Assembly: GCA_024180945.1 (NCBI GenBank)
Contig: JAKSGN010000002.1
Location: 2,666,001-2,730,000, forward strand
Direction: 5' to 3'
Length of the DNA: 64,000 nucleotides
Source: Macrophomina tecta
Lineage: Eukaryota; Ascomycota; Dothideomycetes; Botryosphaeriales; Botryosphaeriaceae
Below, in pieces: positions 44,798 to 54,120 of this stretch; the first letter of the stretch is position 1; every line of letters starts with the position of its first letter. Position numbers and translations under genes: made by a program. The notes under the pieces were generated by a model, which did not search any database, was not told where the DNA came from, and saw nothing but the letters and a program-made list of their open reading frames with translations.

Positions 44798-45385
44798 GAT
44801 GCCAACCGAACAATCGTCAACCTCAAGCTTAGACCTGAAGGGTGGATTTTCAACATCCACAAGGCCAACCTGAACAAGCGCTCCCCCTAATTTAAGGTAG
44901 CACTATCGAGAAACTGGAAGGAGGGCCGAGAGGGCACCGTAGAGCTCGAGGATGCGGATCCGGAGATCTCCAAAGACTTCGTCTTGGACTAGCTGTACAG
45001 TAGCCATCTGCCGGATTATGAGGGCTATGAGGACACCGAAGTGGTGAATTATGCCTTTGCCGACCGTTATGACATTTCGGTACTTTTTCGAGATCTTTTT
45101 GCCAAGCGCTACGTCTATTTCAAGCTTCGAGTGGGACTTTCTTATTTCTCAACGGTTCTTCGGGCTTTCAAAGTCCTCCCAAGTAGCTCAAGCGTTCGCA
45201 AACTCATCATTGACCCCTTTGTTGCCCGATGGGAAGCGGAGCGTTATGATGCTGATGAGGCAGAGAACTGGAGAGACCTGCCCGAGTCTTTTTTTCAGGG
45301 TTTAGCGGTGGGCTTGAGCGACTGTCCTCGGGAGGATGACCACCAGCTCCAAGAAGAGTCTCATTACATCAAAGAGAACTCGTAA
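44798..45385 (+). pseudogene. BTB/POZ pseudogene with two in-frame stops
   Basis: One frame aligns along its length with the intact BTB protein upstream: TIVNLKLRPEGWIFNIHKAN, then KRSP-stop-FKVALSRNWKEGREG, VELEDADPEISKDFVLD-stop-LYSS, EVVNYAFADRYDISVLFRDL, and a C-terminal FVARWEAERYDADEAENW. Stops are TAA at 44888-44890, where the intact copy has Tyr (SPYF), and TAG at 44990-44992, where it has Trp (DWLY). No intron with proper borders removes both. The 5' exon is not recognisable. The 115 codons after the second stop are still open, so decay looks fairly recent. The Trp-to-stop change is a G-to-A transition; the Tyr-to-stop change is not. Confidence 0.8.
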
Positions 45386-46015
45386 TACCGGCCATCGTTA
45401 TGACAAAAAATGAAGGAGATTGAGGCTGATTGCGTACTCAGATCAAAAAAGTGTTGCGTCAATCCCGGGGGTTTGGAAAGCTGATTAGATATCACGCGGT
45501 CAGCACGTCTCGTGAGCAAAGGGACAAAAAGCCAGAAGTACAGGACAAATATTGTAACTGCTTCTCGCAAAGTGTTCCAGCAGCGTGCCCACCTCTCTTC
45601 ATGCACACTGACTTGAAGTAGTAGTCGAGGTGTAGGATTCAGGAAAATCGGTAACATCTCCATGTGGACAGCTGCCTTAACTCTATACGCTCAGTTGTGG
45701 TGATTTCCCAGGCTCACGGCGACCCCTCGGGCAACGGCAAAAATTGTGCTTTACCGCTATGCATATTGCCAGTTTACCCGGAATGACTGCGTTGTACCGC
45801 CTAAGCCACGTGAGGTCAGGCCTGAGCGACTGTCCCCTTCCCAACGTGACCGATCCACGTGAGCGCTGGGACTGCACAGGAGGATACTCTTTCCACCCTC
45901 ACGCGCGCCTCCTTCTCTCTACTTCCACAACTACCTCAACACCGCATGCCGCGCGTCAGCTGTGACTGCTGTCCGAGGACTATTCCCGGCCATCTACGCC
46001 GTAAAGACATTCAAT
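45386..46015. other. Spacer between damaged BTB copies
   Basis: About 0.6 kb; nothing recognised apart from a pyrimidine-rich stretch just before the third BTB locus. Confidence 0.5.
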
Positions 46016-46619
46016 ATGCCGCAATACCTTGTCAGCCCTTCCATCGGGTAAGGCCCCACCGTCCAAGTACCCGCGTAAGCTGCAAATAACTGAAGGCAGG
46101 TTAGACCAATGGCACCACGTCATCGTCATCTTCAAAATCGGTCAGGGCCGCAAGGTCTTCCTGGTCCATGAGGGTGCGCTCTGCACGCAGCCTCTCTTCT
46201 TCGCAAAAGCCCTATTTGAAAACTGGAAGCAAGGCCAAGAGAAGGCCATCGCCCTCGACAATTTCTGCGCCCGAACCTGGAGGTACATCATCGACTGTTT
46301 CTACAGAGGCCACTTCGACGAAAACCGCGACTGACCGCCCGCTGATGACTACATCTTAGTGTATCAGCACGGCTGTCCGGAGATGCGCAACCAGATCATG
46401 AAGACTATCCACGCGACGTACGTCTGGGAGGATGTCGTCCGCCTGCCGAATGACTGCATGCTCTGTAAGTGGGTTGTAGACCTGTACGGCTCGCGCTGGG
46501 ACAGCGCCAATGATCACCTCCCGGATGGCCAGACTCTATTCATCGAGCTGCCGGATGACTTCGTTGGGAAGCTGTTGCCTCGCTTGGCGCAGCGCGCCGC
46601 TGACGTCTCCGGCGGTTGA
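46016..46619 (+). pseudogene. BTB/POZ gene interrupted by a single in-frame TGA
   Basis: Third BTB copy. Exon 1 is 46016-46047 (PQYLVSPSIG), followed by a 52-bp intron (donor GTAAGG, acceptor CAG) and exon 2 from 46100. The frame gives VIVIFKIGQGRKVFLVHEGA, LFENWKQGQEKAIALDNFCA and FYRGHFDENRD, then TGA at 46332-46334. The same frame then continues for 95 codons: PPADDYILVYQHGCPEMRNQ, TYVWEDVVRLPNDCMLCKWV, DLYGSRWDSANDHLPDGQTL, ending in a normal TGA at 46619. Both halves are needed for a full family protein (183 codons). No GT-AG intron spans the stop. It is a young pseudogene, a sequence error, or a readthrough gene (the stop context is TGA followed by C). Confidence 0.7.
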
Positions 46620-46711
46620 GTACGTGTCGTACTACCTGCAATACCATGCTTTTTGGATGAGTAGACTGTCGTCTCCCTAAAACCACGCAAAAAGAATAGT
46701 GATGGTGATGT

Positions 46712-47644
46712 TCATTTGCTCACAAAGCTCGCCGTATCCACACTCTCGCCATCCCCCCAAATCTCCTTGCTCTCCTGCTCCACGCCCTTCATTGCCCTGG
46801 CCACCTCCTCCAACTTCGCCACCACGTCCAACACACCCGCATTCACCCGCTGAAAATACCGATCGTTCGCCTCGCGCCGCTTACGCGCTAGCTGGATGTC
46901 ATTCTCCGTATCGCGCTCCAGTTGGCTCTTTGCGCTCGCCTCCGTTCCGCTCCGCGGCCTCGCGCCCCCCGCACTCCCTCCGCCCGCACTCCCGGCGCCC
47001 ACCCCCACCCCACCTGCCAAGAGCTTCTGCTCTCGATCGTGCGCCAGCACGTTCGCGGTCGACAACGGCTTTGCTGCCGCCGCCGCGGCGCCGCCATCCT
47101 CGGATTCCTGCTCCTCTTCTTCGGCCTCCGACCGCGCCCACGCTTGCGCGAGGGCGATCTGCGCAGTGCGCAGCTCGTCCAGGGCCGAAGAGTGTCCAGG
47201 GCGGAAGACGTGCGTGCCGTTGATGGCGCTGAGCTCGACTTCCTCGAGCGTGTTCTGCATCTCGGCCCAGATGGCGTCGGTGCTGGGCTGCTGCTGCTGC
47301 TGGGCCGTTTCTCCTGCGGGTGAGGCGGTGGCGGTAGGCGCGTTGTTGGTAGATGCCGGGAGTTGGAAGGAAAGGACGTCTTTCCGGCCGGGGCCGCTGG
47401 TGGTGGGGCTCATGGGGTTGGCGTCGATGGGCGTGTCAGTGCCGCTGACGCCACGGTGAGAGCGTTGGCGCGCTAGGGCTGGAGGGCGGGAAGAGCTAGG
47501 GGTGATGCCGCCGCCAGGGGTAGATGTAGGTGGGATAATAGAGGTGTTGGAGGCATTGCGGGACGGCGGCCCGATGAAGAGAGATGGTGCTGGGAGGCGG
47601 TTGGCCTGGCTTGAGGTCCGGTTGAGTCCGGGCTTGGATGCCAT
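46712..47644 (-). CDS. Conserved-looking hypothetical protein, disordered with C-terminal helix
   Basis: Single exon, 310 residues; I cannot name the family. The N-terminal half is Ser/Pro/Thr-rich (NRTSSQANRLPAPSLFIGPP, HRGVSGTDTPIDANPMSPTT) and probably disordered and phosphorylated. A central block AIWAEMQNTLEEVELSAING and ALDELRTAQIALAQAWARSE looks folded and helical. An acidic/Ala run and a Gly-rich linker follow, then a likely coiled coil (DIQLARKRREANDRYFQRVN, VLDVVAKLEEVARAMKGVEQ) ending SVDTASFVSK. That helical layout would fit a small vesicle- or organelle-tethering subunit, but this is a guess. It is divergent from the uS12 gene. Confidence 0.7.
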   Translation of the reverse strand: MASKPGLNRTSSQANRLPAPSLFIGPPSRNASNTSIIPPTSTPGGGITPSSSRPPALARQRSHRGVSGTDTPIDANPMSPTTSGPGRKDVLSFQLPASTNNAPTATASPAGETAQQQQQPSTDAIWAEMQNTLEEVELSAINGTHVFRPGHSSALDELRTAQIALAQAWARSEAEEEEQESEDGGAAAAAAKPLSTANVLAHDREQKLLAGGVGVGAGSAGGGSAGGARPRSGTEASAKSQLERDTENDIQLARKRREANDRYFQRVNAGVLDVVAKLEEVARAMKGVEQESKEIWGDGESVDTASFVSK

Positions 47645-48176
47645 GGCTTCCCGTGTTCTGAGTGAATGGATTGTTCCAGTTGGTGTATTATCTTTCTAGT
47701 CCCAAACGGACTGATTTATAAATGATTATGTGAAAAGCTGCTTGATACCGCGAGAGCAGGCTTCGACTGGAGAATCAAGGGGGAAAGGAAAGACGATGCG
47801 GGATGAGTTGGATCATCTTCTCTCCATTTCTGAGTGGCTCTGCAAGACAAGATCTCACCGTGGAGATGTGATGCGCGGGCGAGGTGCGATAGGGGAGGGC
47901 GGGCGGCGGGGCGTCGGCGGCAGAGATGTTCCGGAAAGCGAGTGCACGTGATCGCACAACTGCGGGCGACCGCGAAACTTCAATTTTGGCCGACCCACAG
48001 ACTACTCTTGCCGACAACGACGACCACCACCCAACTCTCCACAACCCAGCCGCCGCGATCGCTACATAAGTCGGTGTGTACGCCCCATCTGCAATTCCCA
48101 GCGCCCGCCAGCGACACAATTCCTCGCGCCGTCCGCTCCTGCATCCCGTACTGACATTTCCGGCCGTGCAGCAAAC
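47645..48176. promoter_or_regulatory. Divergent promoter, hypothetical gene and rps23
   Basis: About 0.5 kb between two divergent starts. The rps23 side is rich in CT and CCACC words, as in other fungal ribosomal-protein leaders; a possible leader-intron acceptor CAG lies five bases before the ATG. Confidence 0.45.
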
Positions 48177-48726
48177 ATGGGTAAGGGCAAGCCGAGAGGA
48201 CTCAACGCCGCGCGCAAGCTGCGCAACCATCGCCGTGAGGGTCGTTGGGCCGACCTTCACTACAAGAAGCGTCTCCTCGGAACCGCCTACAAGTCCTCGC
48301 CCTTCGGTGGTTCCTCCCACGCCAAGGGTATCGTCCTTGAGAAGGTCGGTGTTGAGGCCAAGCAGCCCAACTCCGCTATTCGCAAGTGCGTCCGTGTCCA
48401 GCTCATCAAGAACGGCAAGAAGGTCACCGCTTTCGGTACGTCACTATCACTCGAGTTTGCAATGGAAACATAGAATTGGATTGCCAGCTTCTCGGAGCTC
48501 GTGGTAGCAATGGTCTCAGATGAATATGAACTGATATTTTCACGCAGTCCCCAACGACGGTTGCTTGAACTTCGTGGACGAGAACGACGAGGTGCTCCTT
48601 GCTGGTTTCGGTCGTAAGGGCAAGGCTAAGGGTGATATTCCCGGTGTCCGTTTCAAGGTCGTCAAGGTTTCCGGTGTCGGTCTTTCCGCTCTGTGGAAGG
48701 AGAAGAAGGAGAAGCCCAGGTCATAA
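48177..48726 (+). CDS. rps23: 40S ribosomal protein uS12 (S23)
   Basis: Decoding-centre protein of the small cytosolic subunit. Two exons, 48177-48435 and 48548-48726, give 145 residues, exactly the fungal length. The sequence reads [40 protein letters not shown], the decoding loop [20 protein letters not shown] (with the proline hydroxylated in yeast and animals), then across the phase-1 intron [40 protein letters not shown] and a basic tail ending EKPRS. Codon use is strongly biased to C-ending codons, as in highly expressed fungal genes. Confidence 0.98.
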
Positions 48727-49517
48727 ATGCGTGCGCGTTCAAACCCCATCAATACACTCGACCAGCGAAAGGGACGGAACCGTTTGTGCACTTGGCAGTT
48801 CTGGGAGGGGCGGGGAGAAGCATTCGACGAAAGACAACCGGCGTGGATTTTATTCGGATGGGTTTCATTGCTTCTCACGGCATGAGCTTGGAGTGAACGG
48901 TTAGGGCAGAGAAATCCAACCGTTTTCCCAGGCACGAAAAGCTGCGTCCAAAAAACGAATGGAATAAGAGATATCAACGACATGCATTTGCTCTGCCATT
49001 CTTGCTTTACCCTCAGCCATACCTATGGATAATCCAGCCCATGTGTATGGAACTGATACTGATGAATGAATCGATTGTCACCAGTTAACGCATGTGGCGA
49101 ATGTCATACGACCGGACTCTTGCTCGGTTGGTTGCAACCCAAGAAAATTAGCCACCATTAATCGTCAACGGTTTGACCTCTGGCACACGCAACCCTTGTC
49201 CTACATGCAACCATATCTGGAGACTGATAAATCATGGAATTAACGATCAATTCAATATTGCATTTGAAGTTCGGACTAAGATGCATTCCCTGTGCAGATC
49301 ACTGTGTCTCCGGTTGAGCCCACATGATTGTTGCAGTCCTTTTACCGTGCCTCACTCTCAGCAGAGCGGCACCAGAATTCATTTTTCATTTTTTTTTTTT
49401 TTTGGTTGATAAATCTGTGTGACCACGTTTTCACACACTATTCTACAAGCTCGTCCAATCCCCTCCAAGTTTAACCCCAGAAATGACCACTTTTCATGGC
49501 GGACCTTTGTTTTATTC
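48727..49517. other. Convergent 3' region between rps23 and the uL24m gene
   Basis: About 0.8 kb with a T15 run (49389-49403); no gene seen. Confidence 0.5.
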
Positions 49518-50624
49518 TCATGATTGAGCCATAGCAGCCCTCTTTGCCGCTTTATGAGCCGCAACAAACTCCCCAATCTTTGCCAGAGCCTCATTCGGCA
49601 GCGGTTGCCTGCCCTTGGCTCTGTTCTCTGCCCTCTGTCTTGCGTGGAGCTCCTTCAGTGGCGTGATCATCTTCTTCGCCCACAACTCCTTCTGCCTCTC
49701 GGCCTCGTCCTCAGACAGCTTCTTCTCAACCCACTCAGGGTCATGTCTGTCACGGAAGTAGCTGTACTTGTTGCGCAGCTCATCCAGCACGGACGGGGGC
49801 ATGGGAGGGCGCAGCAAGGTGGGCATGAATGTCTGCTCCTCGCTCAAGATACGCAGCGTGTCGCTGGCCTGGTCCTCCTTGGGTGGGGTCTCGTACTTGG
49901 GATAGGGGAGGGTGATATTTGTGCCCGGAACGAAGCGGGTGTAGAGGTCGTTGCCGTTCTTGTCAACTCCCGTCTTCTTGCGCACGACCTCGTTAAGAAT
50001 GACGTCGCGGCGCTGGCCCGTCCTGCTGTCGCGTAGGGTCCACACCAGGCGCACATCGGAAATGGGGACCTTGAGTTCAACGGTGCGGATGGGACTGGCG
50101 TCGCCTTCGTTCTCGCGCATGTACTCTGGGACGTGGAGGTCGGCCTGCGCGCACATATATCAGCAACCTTGTCCAGACAAACCGTTCATGCTGGACTATC
50201 CACGTACCACGTTGAGGCCCTTGACGCGCACCGTCTGCGACTCATCGTCGAACTCGCTGACCTCACCAATCTTGCCCTTGTCGCGGCCCTTGAGCATGAC
50301 GACGCGGTCGCCCTGGGCGAAGGGGGCAAGCTCCAGCTTGGTGTCCGGATCGGCGGCGGGCAGCTGGATGCGCCTGGAGTCGATGGTGGCGTATTTCTCC
50401 CTCCACTCGCCGACATCGCGGCGGGGGGCCAATGGGCCCAGTAGCCAGTCCTCGCGGCGGCGCTTGCGGGCGTCGACGATGGTCTTGTTGGTCATGCTCT
50501 TAATCTGCTGCAGCTCCTTCCGATTCTGCCTCTTGTCGAAGGCCTTGTCCAGCTCTGCGATCTTCTGTGCCTTGCGGGCCGCCTGGCGCTTGGCCATTGC
50601 CGTCCGTTGGATGACCTTCTGCAT
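49518..50624 (-). CDS. mrpl40: Mitochondrial large-subunit ribosomal protein uL24m (MRPL40)
   Basis: KOW-domain protein of the mitochondrial 54S subunit. Two exons, 50624-50208 and 50144-49518, give 347 residues; yeast Mrpl40 is of similar size. The N-terminus is basic (QKVIQRTAMAKRQAARKAQK). WLLGPLAPRRDVGEWREKYA precedes the KOW region GDRVVMLKGRDKGKIGEV (about residues 105-122). After the intron come LHVPEYMRENEGDASPIRTV and DVRLVWTLRDSRTGQRRDVI, then a fungal C-terminal extension with DPEWVEKKLSEDEAERQKEL. The intron has donor GTACGT and acceptor CAG, phase 0. It is divergent from the IMA1-like gene, with starts 353 bp apart. Confidence 0.88.
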
Positions 50625-50977
50625 GGTTGCGATGGCGTGGAGGGTGAATTGGGCGGCGGTGGTGCTGGTACGGAGGTGAAGGTGGTCGAAGGGCGGGTGC
50701 TCTCGAAAATGCGGCGGGCTGTGGGACGGGCGTGGACCAGCAGTGAATTGGAAGCCCGAATCAATTGTCTCGCTCGCGGGTGTGCCCCAGAAAGCGAACG
50801 GCGGCAGGCTCGGCCTCGACTCGACTCGACTCGACGAAGGCGGCAGGCGGTTGACGATGCAACGGATGTGCGGTTTGCGGACGGACCTCGAATTTCTCGC
50901 GCGACCCCGGCCGGCCGCTCGTCACATCTCTCTCCCGCAGCCGCCGAAGCTCGAGCTCCCCCCAGCACACCGACACC
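50625..50977. promoter_or_regulatory. Short divergent promoter, uL24m and IMA1-like genes
   Basis: 353 bp between start codons. It has inverted CCAAT boxes (ATTGG near 50647 and 50744) and a GACTC repeat (about 50817-50834, CTCGACTCGACTCGACTCGA). Confidence 0.45.
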
Positions 50978-53121
50978 ATGCCCATGCTACTCCGCCGCAA
51001 CCTGACCTGCTTCTACTGCGGCGCAAAGTCCGAGCTGAAGAAGAGCCCGTCCATCCGCCAGTTCGACTGCAAGGAGTGCGAAGCCACCAATTACCTCGAC
51101 GAGGTGGGTCTCGCTGTCCACTTCCGCGTCTTTTTGTTTGACCCGCGGCGCGTCGCAGAACAAACTGACCCGAACGCTCTGCAGAATGGCGAAATAACAG
51201 ACCCCCCTGTTGCCGAGTCCGTCCAGCCTGCACGCTTCGCACAGTACATTCCCGCCCGTTCGCCGTCACCAAACCTCTCTGCACCAGACCGCAACCTCTT
51301 CTGCTCGACATGTCTGAAGAACCAGCACCTCCTCACCCAGACGCTGGCCGCATACCTACCACCTCCCTCAGATCCAAACTACAAAGCCTTTGAAAACTCC
51401 TATCCCGAGTACCGCCGTAACCTCGAGCGCCGCTACCCTCCCGTCTGCAATGACTGCGCGCCCCGCGTTCGCGAGCGCATCGATGCCGCCGGCTATGCTG
51501 CCAAGACCGACTACCTGAAGCGCCTGTTGCAGCGTCCGCGGCGGGACGTCGACCGGACGTACTGGACCGGTCCGACGTGGCAGAGCATCCTCATCTACTG
51601 GGCCGGCTGGTTCTGGTGGATCAGCGCCGCAATCCACTTCTCCTGGAGCATGCTGGGCGCGCACGCCGTCAAGGGCCGCCTGGGCGCCGGGAGGGACGAG
51701 ATGGAGCAGGCGCTGAACGTCGCCACCTGCGCCAGGCAGGCGTGGAGGTACGGCGAGGTCCAGGCGGATTGCATGACGGCTTTTTCTGGGGAGATGTGTT
51801 TCGCGCTCGCTGCGATGGTGGCTACGTTCTGGTGGAATAATAAGTTGCATGCGAAGGTTAAGGGGTGGACCGGTGGCAGGCTTTTGGGGTTGAAGGACCA
51901 TCTTTATGTGCAGGCAGTGATGCTTGTGTTGAGAGCCGGGAGTTATTGGATGCTCCAGAATCCTGCCACCAGTCGGTTACACATGCAGGCATACCGAGGA
52001 GCCCACGTCTTCATGGCCTTTAGCCTATTGGCGGTAAGTATCTGGCTTCTGAGCTTCTGAGTTGCAGTGCTAATAATGACCAGGCGACGATTTACTCCTC
52101 TGTTGTCGTTAAAGTGGACAGGGCTCCTTTGTTTCCTAAAAAGACGCAGGAGGAACCACTGGTAGAGCCGCCGCTCGAAGAAAGTCCTCAGAAACCCAAC
52201 CCGATCTACAACAACCCTTCCCCGAGCAAAATCTTCCAGAACCAATCCCCGGCTTACGTCAAGCCTTTCCCCATCAACAACCTTGCGCAACCCCTCAAAA
52301 TGCCCGACGAGCCACCCTCTCCCACCCCTTCCTACTCCACCCGCTACACGGCCTTCACGACCGAAGCCACGACACGCCGTTACGACGACGACGAAGACAC
52401 GATGGAATGGACACCGACACGCCCTTCCCAAACGACCTACTACGACCTCCGCCCCCGCAACAACCCCATCACCCAGCGTCAGACGCAACAACTTCAACAC
52501 CTCCTCAACACTTCCAAGAACGAGCCCTCCCCCTTCCGCGGCACTCTCCCGCCCGCACCCATCGCCCCCGCCCACAAACTCCGCAACCCGCCCAACCAGC
52601 CCACCTTCAAGAAAACACCCCTCGCGAAGCAGAAAGACTTCTTCAGCAGGATCATGGGCTCGACCGCTCAAGCAGCATCCGCCAACCACGACGGCAACAC
52701 CAACATCAATCCGAACGACCCGAACAAACTCTCACTCGATGATGATGATGATGATGACGCCACCGCCATGGACCCCCAGCAGCTCGCTCGCCGCCGCATC
52801 GAGATGGAATTCGCCGAACCGAAATTCCACCTAAAGCCGCAGGACCCCATCGACACGGGCCTCGAGAGCATGTTCGACACCGTCTTCAGGATCCAGGATG
52901 AGCCGGAGGAGGTGCAGCGCCAGCGTGCCGAGGAGAGAGAGCAGCGCAAGGGCGGCTGGGTCGATCAGGTTTGGGATGCGCCGACGCCGCTGTGGATCGG
53001 CAGGGTGCTAGGTGGCGCAGTGGGGCTGCCGTTTGTGGTGTTGGGTTTGGGTTGGGCATGGGGATGGGCCAGAGGGACTTGGGGTGGTGATGTTGATGTA
53101 GGTGTGGATACGAGACTTTGA
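50978..53121 (+). CDS. Inner nuclear membrane protein, IMA1/Samp1 (TMEM201) family
   Basis: Integral protein of the inner nuclear membrane. Three exons (50978-51103, 51185-52033, 52084-53121) give 670 residues. The N-terminal Ima1 domain has paired zinc-binding cysteines: CFYC at 11-14, CKEC at 31-34, CSTC at about 82-85 and a later CNDC. Membrane segments follow: SILIYWAGWFWWISAAIHFS, MCFALAAMVATFWW, LYVQAVMLVLRAGSYW and AHVFMAFSLLAATIYSSVVV, with a last one near the C-terminus (LPFVVLGLGWAWGWA). Between them is a disordered Pro/Thr-rich region with an aspartate run encoded by GAT repeats. S. pombe Ima1 and human Samp1 link envelope to chromatin or cytoskeleton. Confidence 0.88.
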
Positions 53122-54120
53122 GCGGGTGTTCTCATATGTTCTGGATGACTTGGATGGCCGTGCCGCAAAATTGGTCTGTTCGTGGAAGATGCGGATTACT
53201 CTCTATTGATTCCATTTGGGGCCGCCGAATGGATTACAGAGGTGAAGAGGGGCGCGGGACTCTCTCTGCGGCTTCTTTCTTTTCTGGCCTCTCATAGCAC
53301 ATAGTACAGCATCAGCAATGCTGCTGCTGTTTTTGTGTCCTCACTTTTTACTTTCTTCTCTAGCGCACGCTTCAAACTGGTATACCCTCACAAATTACCC
53401 TGAAATTCTTCTTCTTCTTCTTCTTTTTTTTTTTTTTTTTTTTTTCAGCTCGAAGAAGCATAGTGGCGTTGTTAGGAACAGGAAAAGAGCAATCTCGGCA
53501 CGGAAACTGCGGTCAAGATTAAGTGTATCAGCTCCAGGATATCGATGCGACCTCGTCTACTCTGATCATTCGAATGTTGCAGAGCAATGCCCCAAATTGG
53601 TGCCTCATCTAGTGTACCTCGAGACAGGCCACAGGACCGACCATGGAGTAGGACGTGGCGAATCTTCACCGGCAACAAATGTTCCAATACAAGCACAGAT
53701 GTAGATAAGACATAAGGGCGAGAGGAGCGAGAGGGCTTGCTTTTAATTAGCGTCTGTCAAGTCTGTTACCGACCAACTGTCTACTCGTAGCGTATTCTGC
53801 CGTCAACTGTCAAAAAATGATTGACATAACAAGCAGGCAATCCCCGTTAACTCCGCACTAAGTGGAAAACGAAACCTTTCTCTCTTACTACGCCACCAAG
53901 TGCCGATTGTTTGTCCGAGAAGACCATTCTTTTGGGCACCTGCGAAGTTTGAGCAATGCTTCGCTTCAACTGACGAATGATTATATCGAACCCCTGTCCT
54001 CTTCGCGACTAATCTGAGGTCAGTTTGTGCCTTCTCTCACCCAAAGTTCAACAACCCTGCAGAGGAAGGTGAGCTATGTACTACCACCCAATGCCTACCA
54101 ACGTATGAGACATTGTTAGT
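53122..54120. other. Convergent 3' region between IMA1-like and KH-protein genes
   Basis: About 1 kb, with a (CTT)n tract running into a long T run at 53407-53445. A 128-codon frame across that tract is an artefact of the repeat. No gene seen. Confidence 0.5.
53407..53445. repeat. (CTT)n followed by a T22 run
   Basis: About six CTT units passing into a run of roughly 22 T, in convergent intergenic DNA. Confidence 0.85.

Noticed and set aside
45300..45840. Short shared word GAGCGACTGTCC at about 45317 and 45825, suggesting another BTB duplicate
   Set aside because: Only about 12 bp match and no BTB motif follows the second copy; chance is sufficient.
53318..53704. 128-codon plus-strand frame with an apparent signal peptide
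   Set aside because: The hydrophobic stretch is poly-Leu/Phe produced by the CTT and T repeat.
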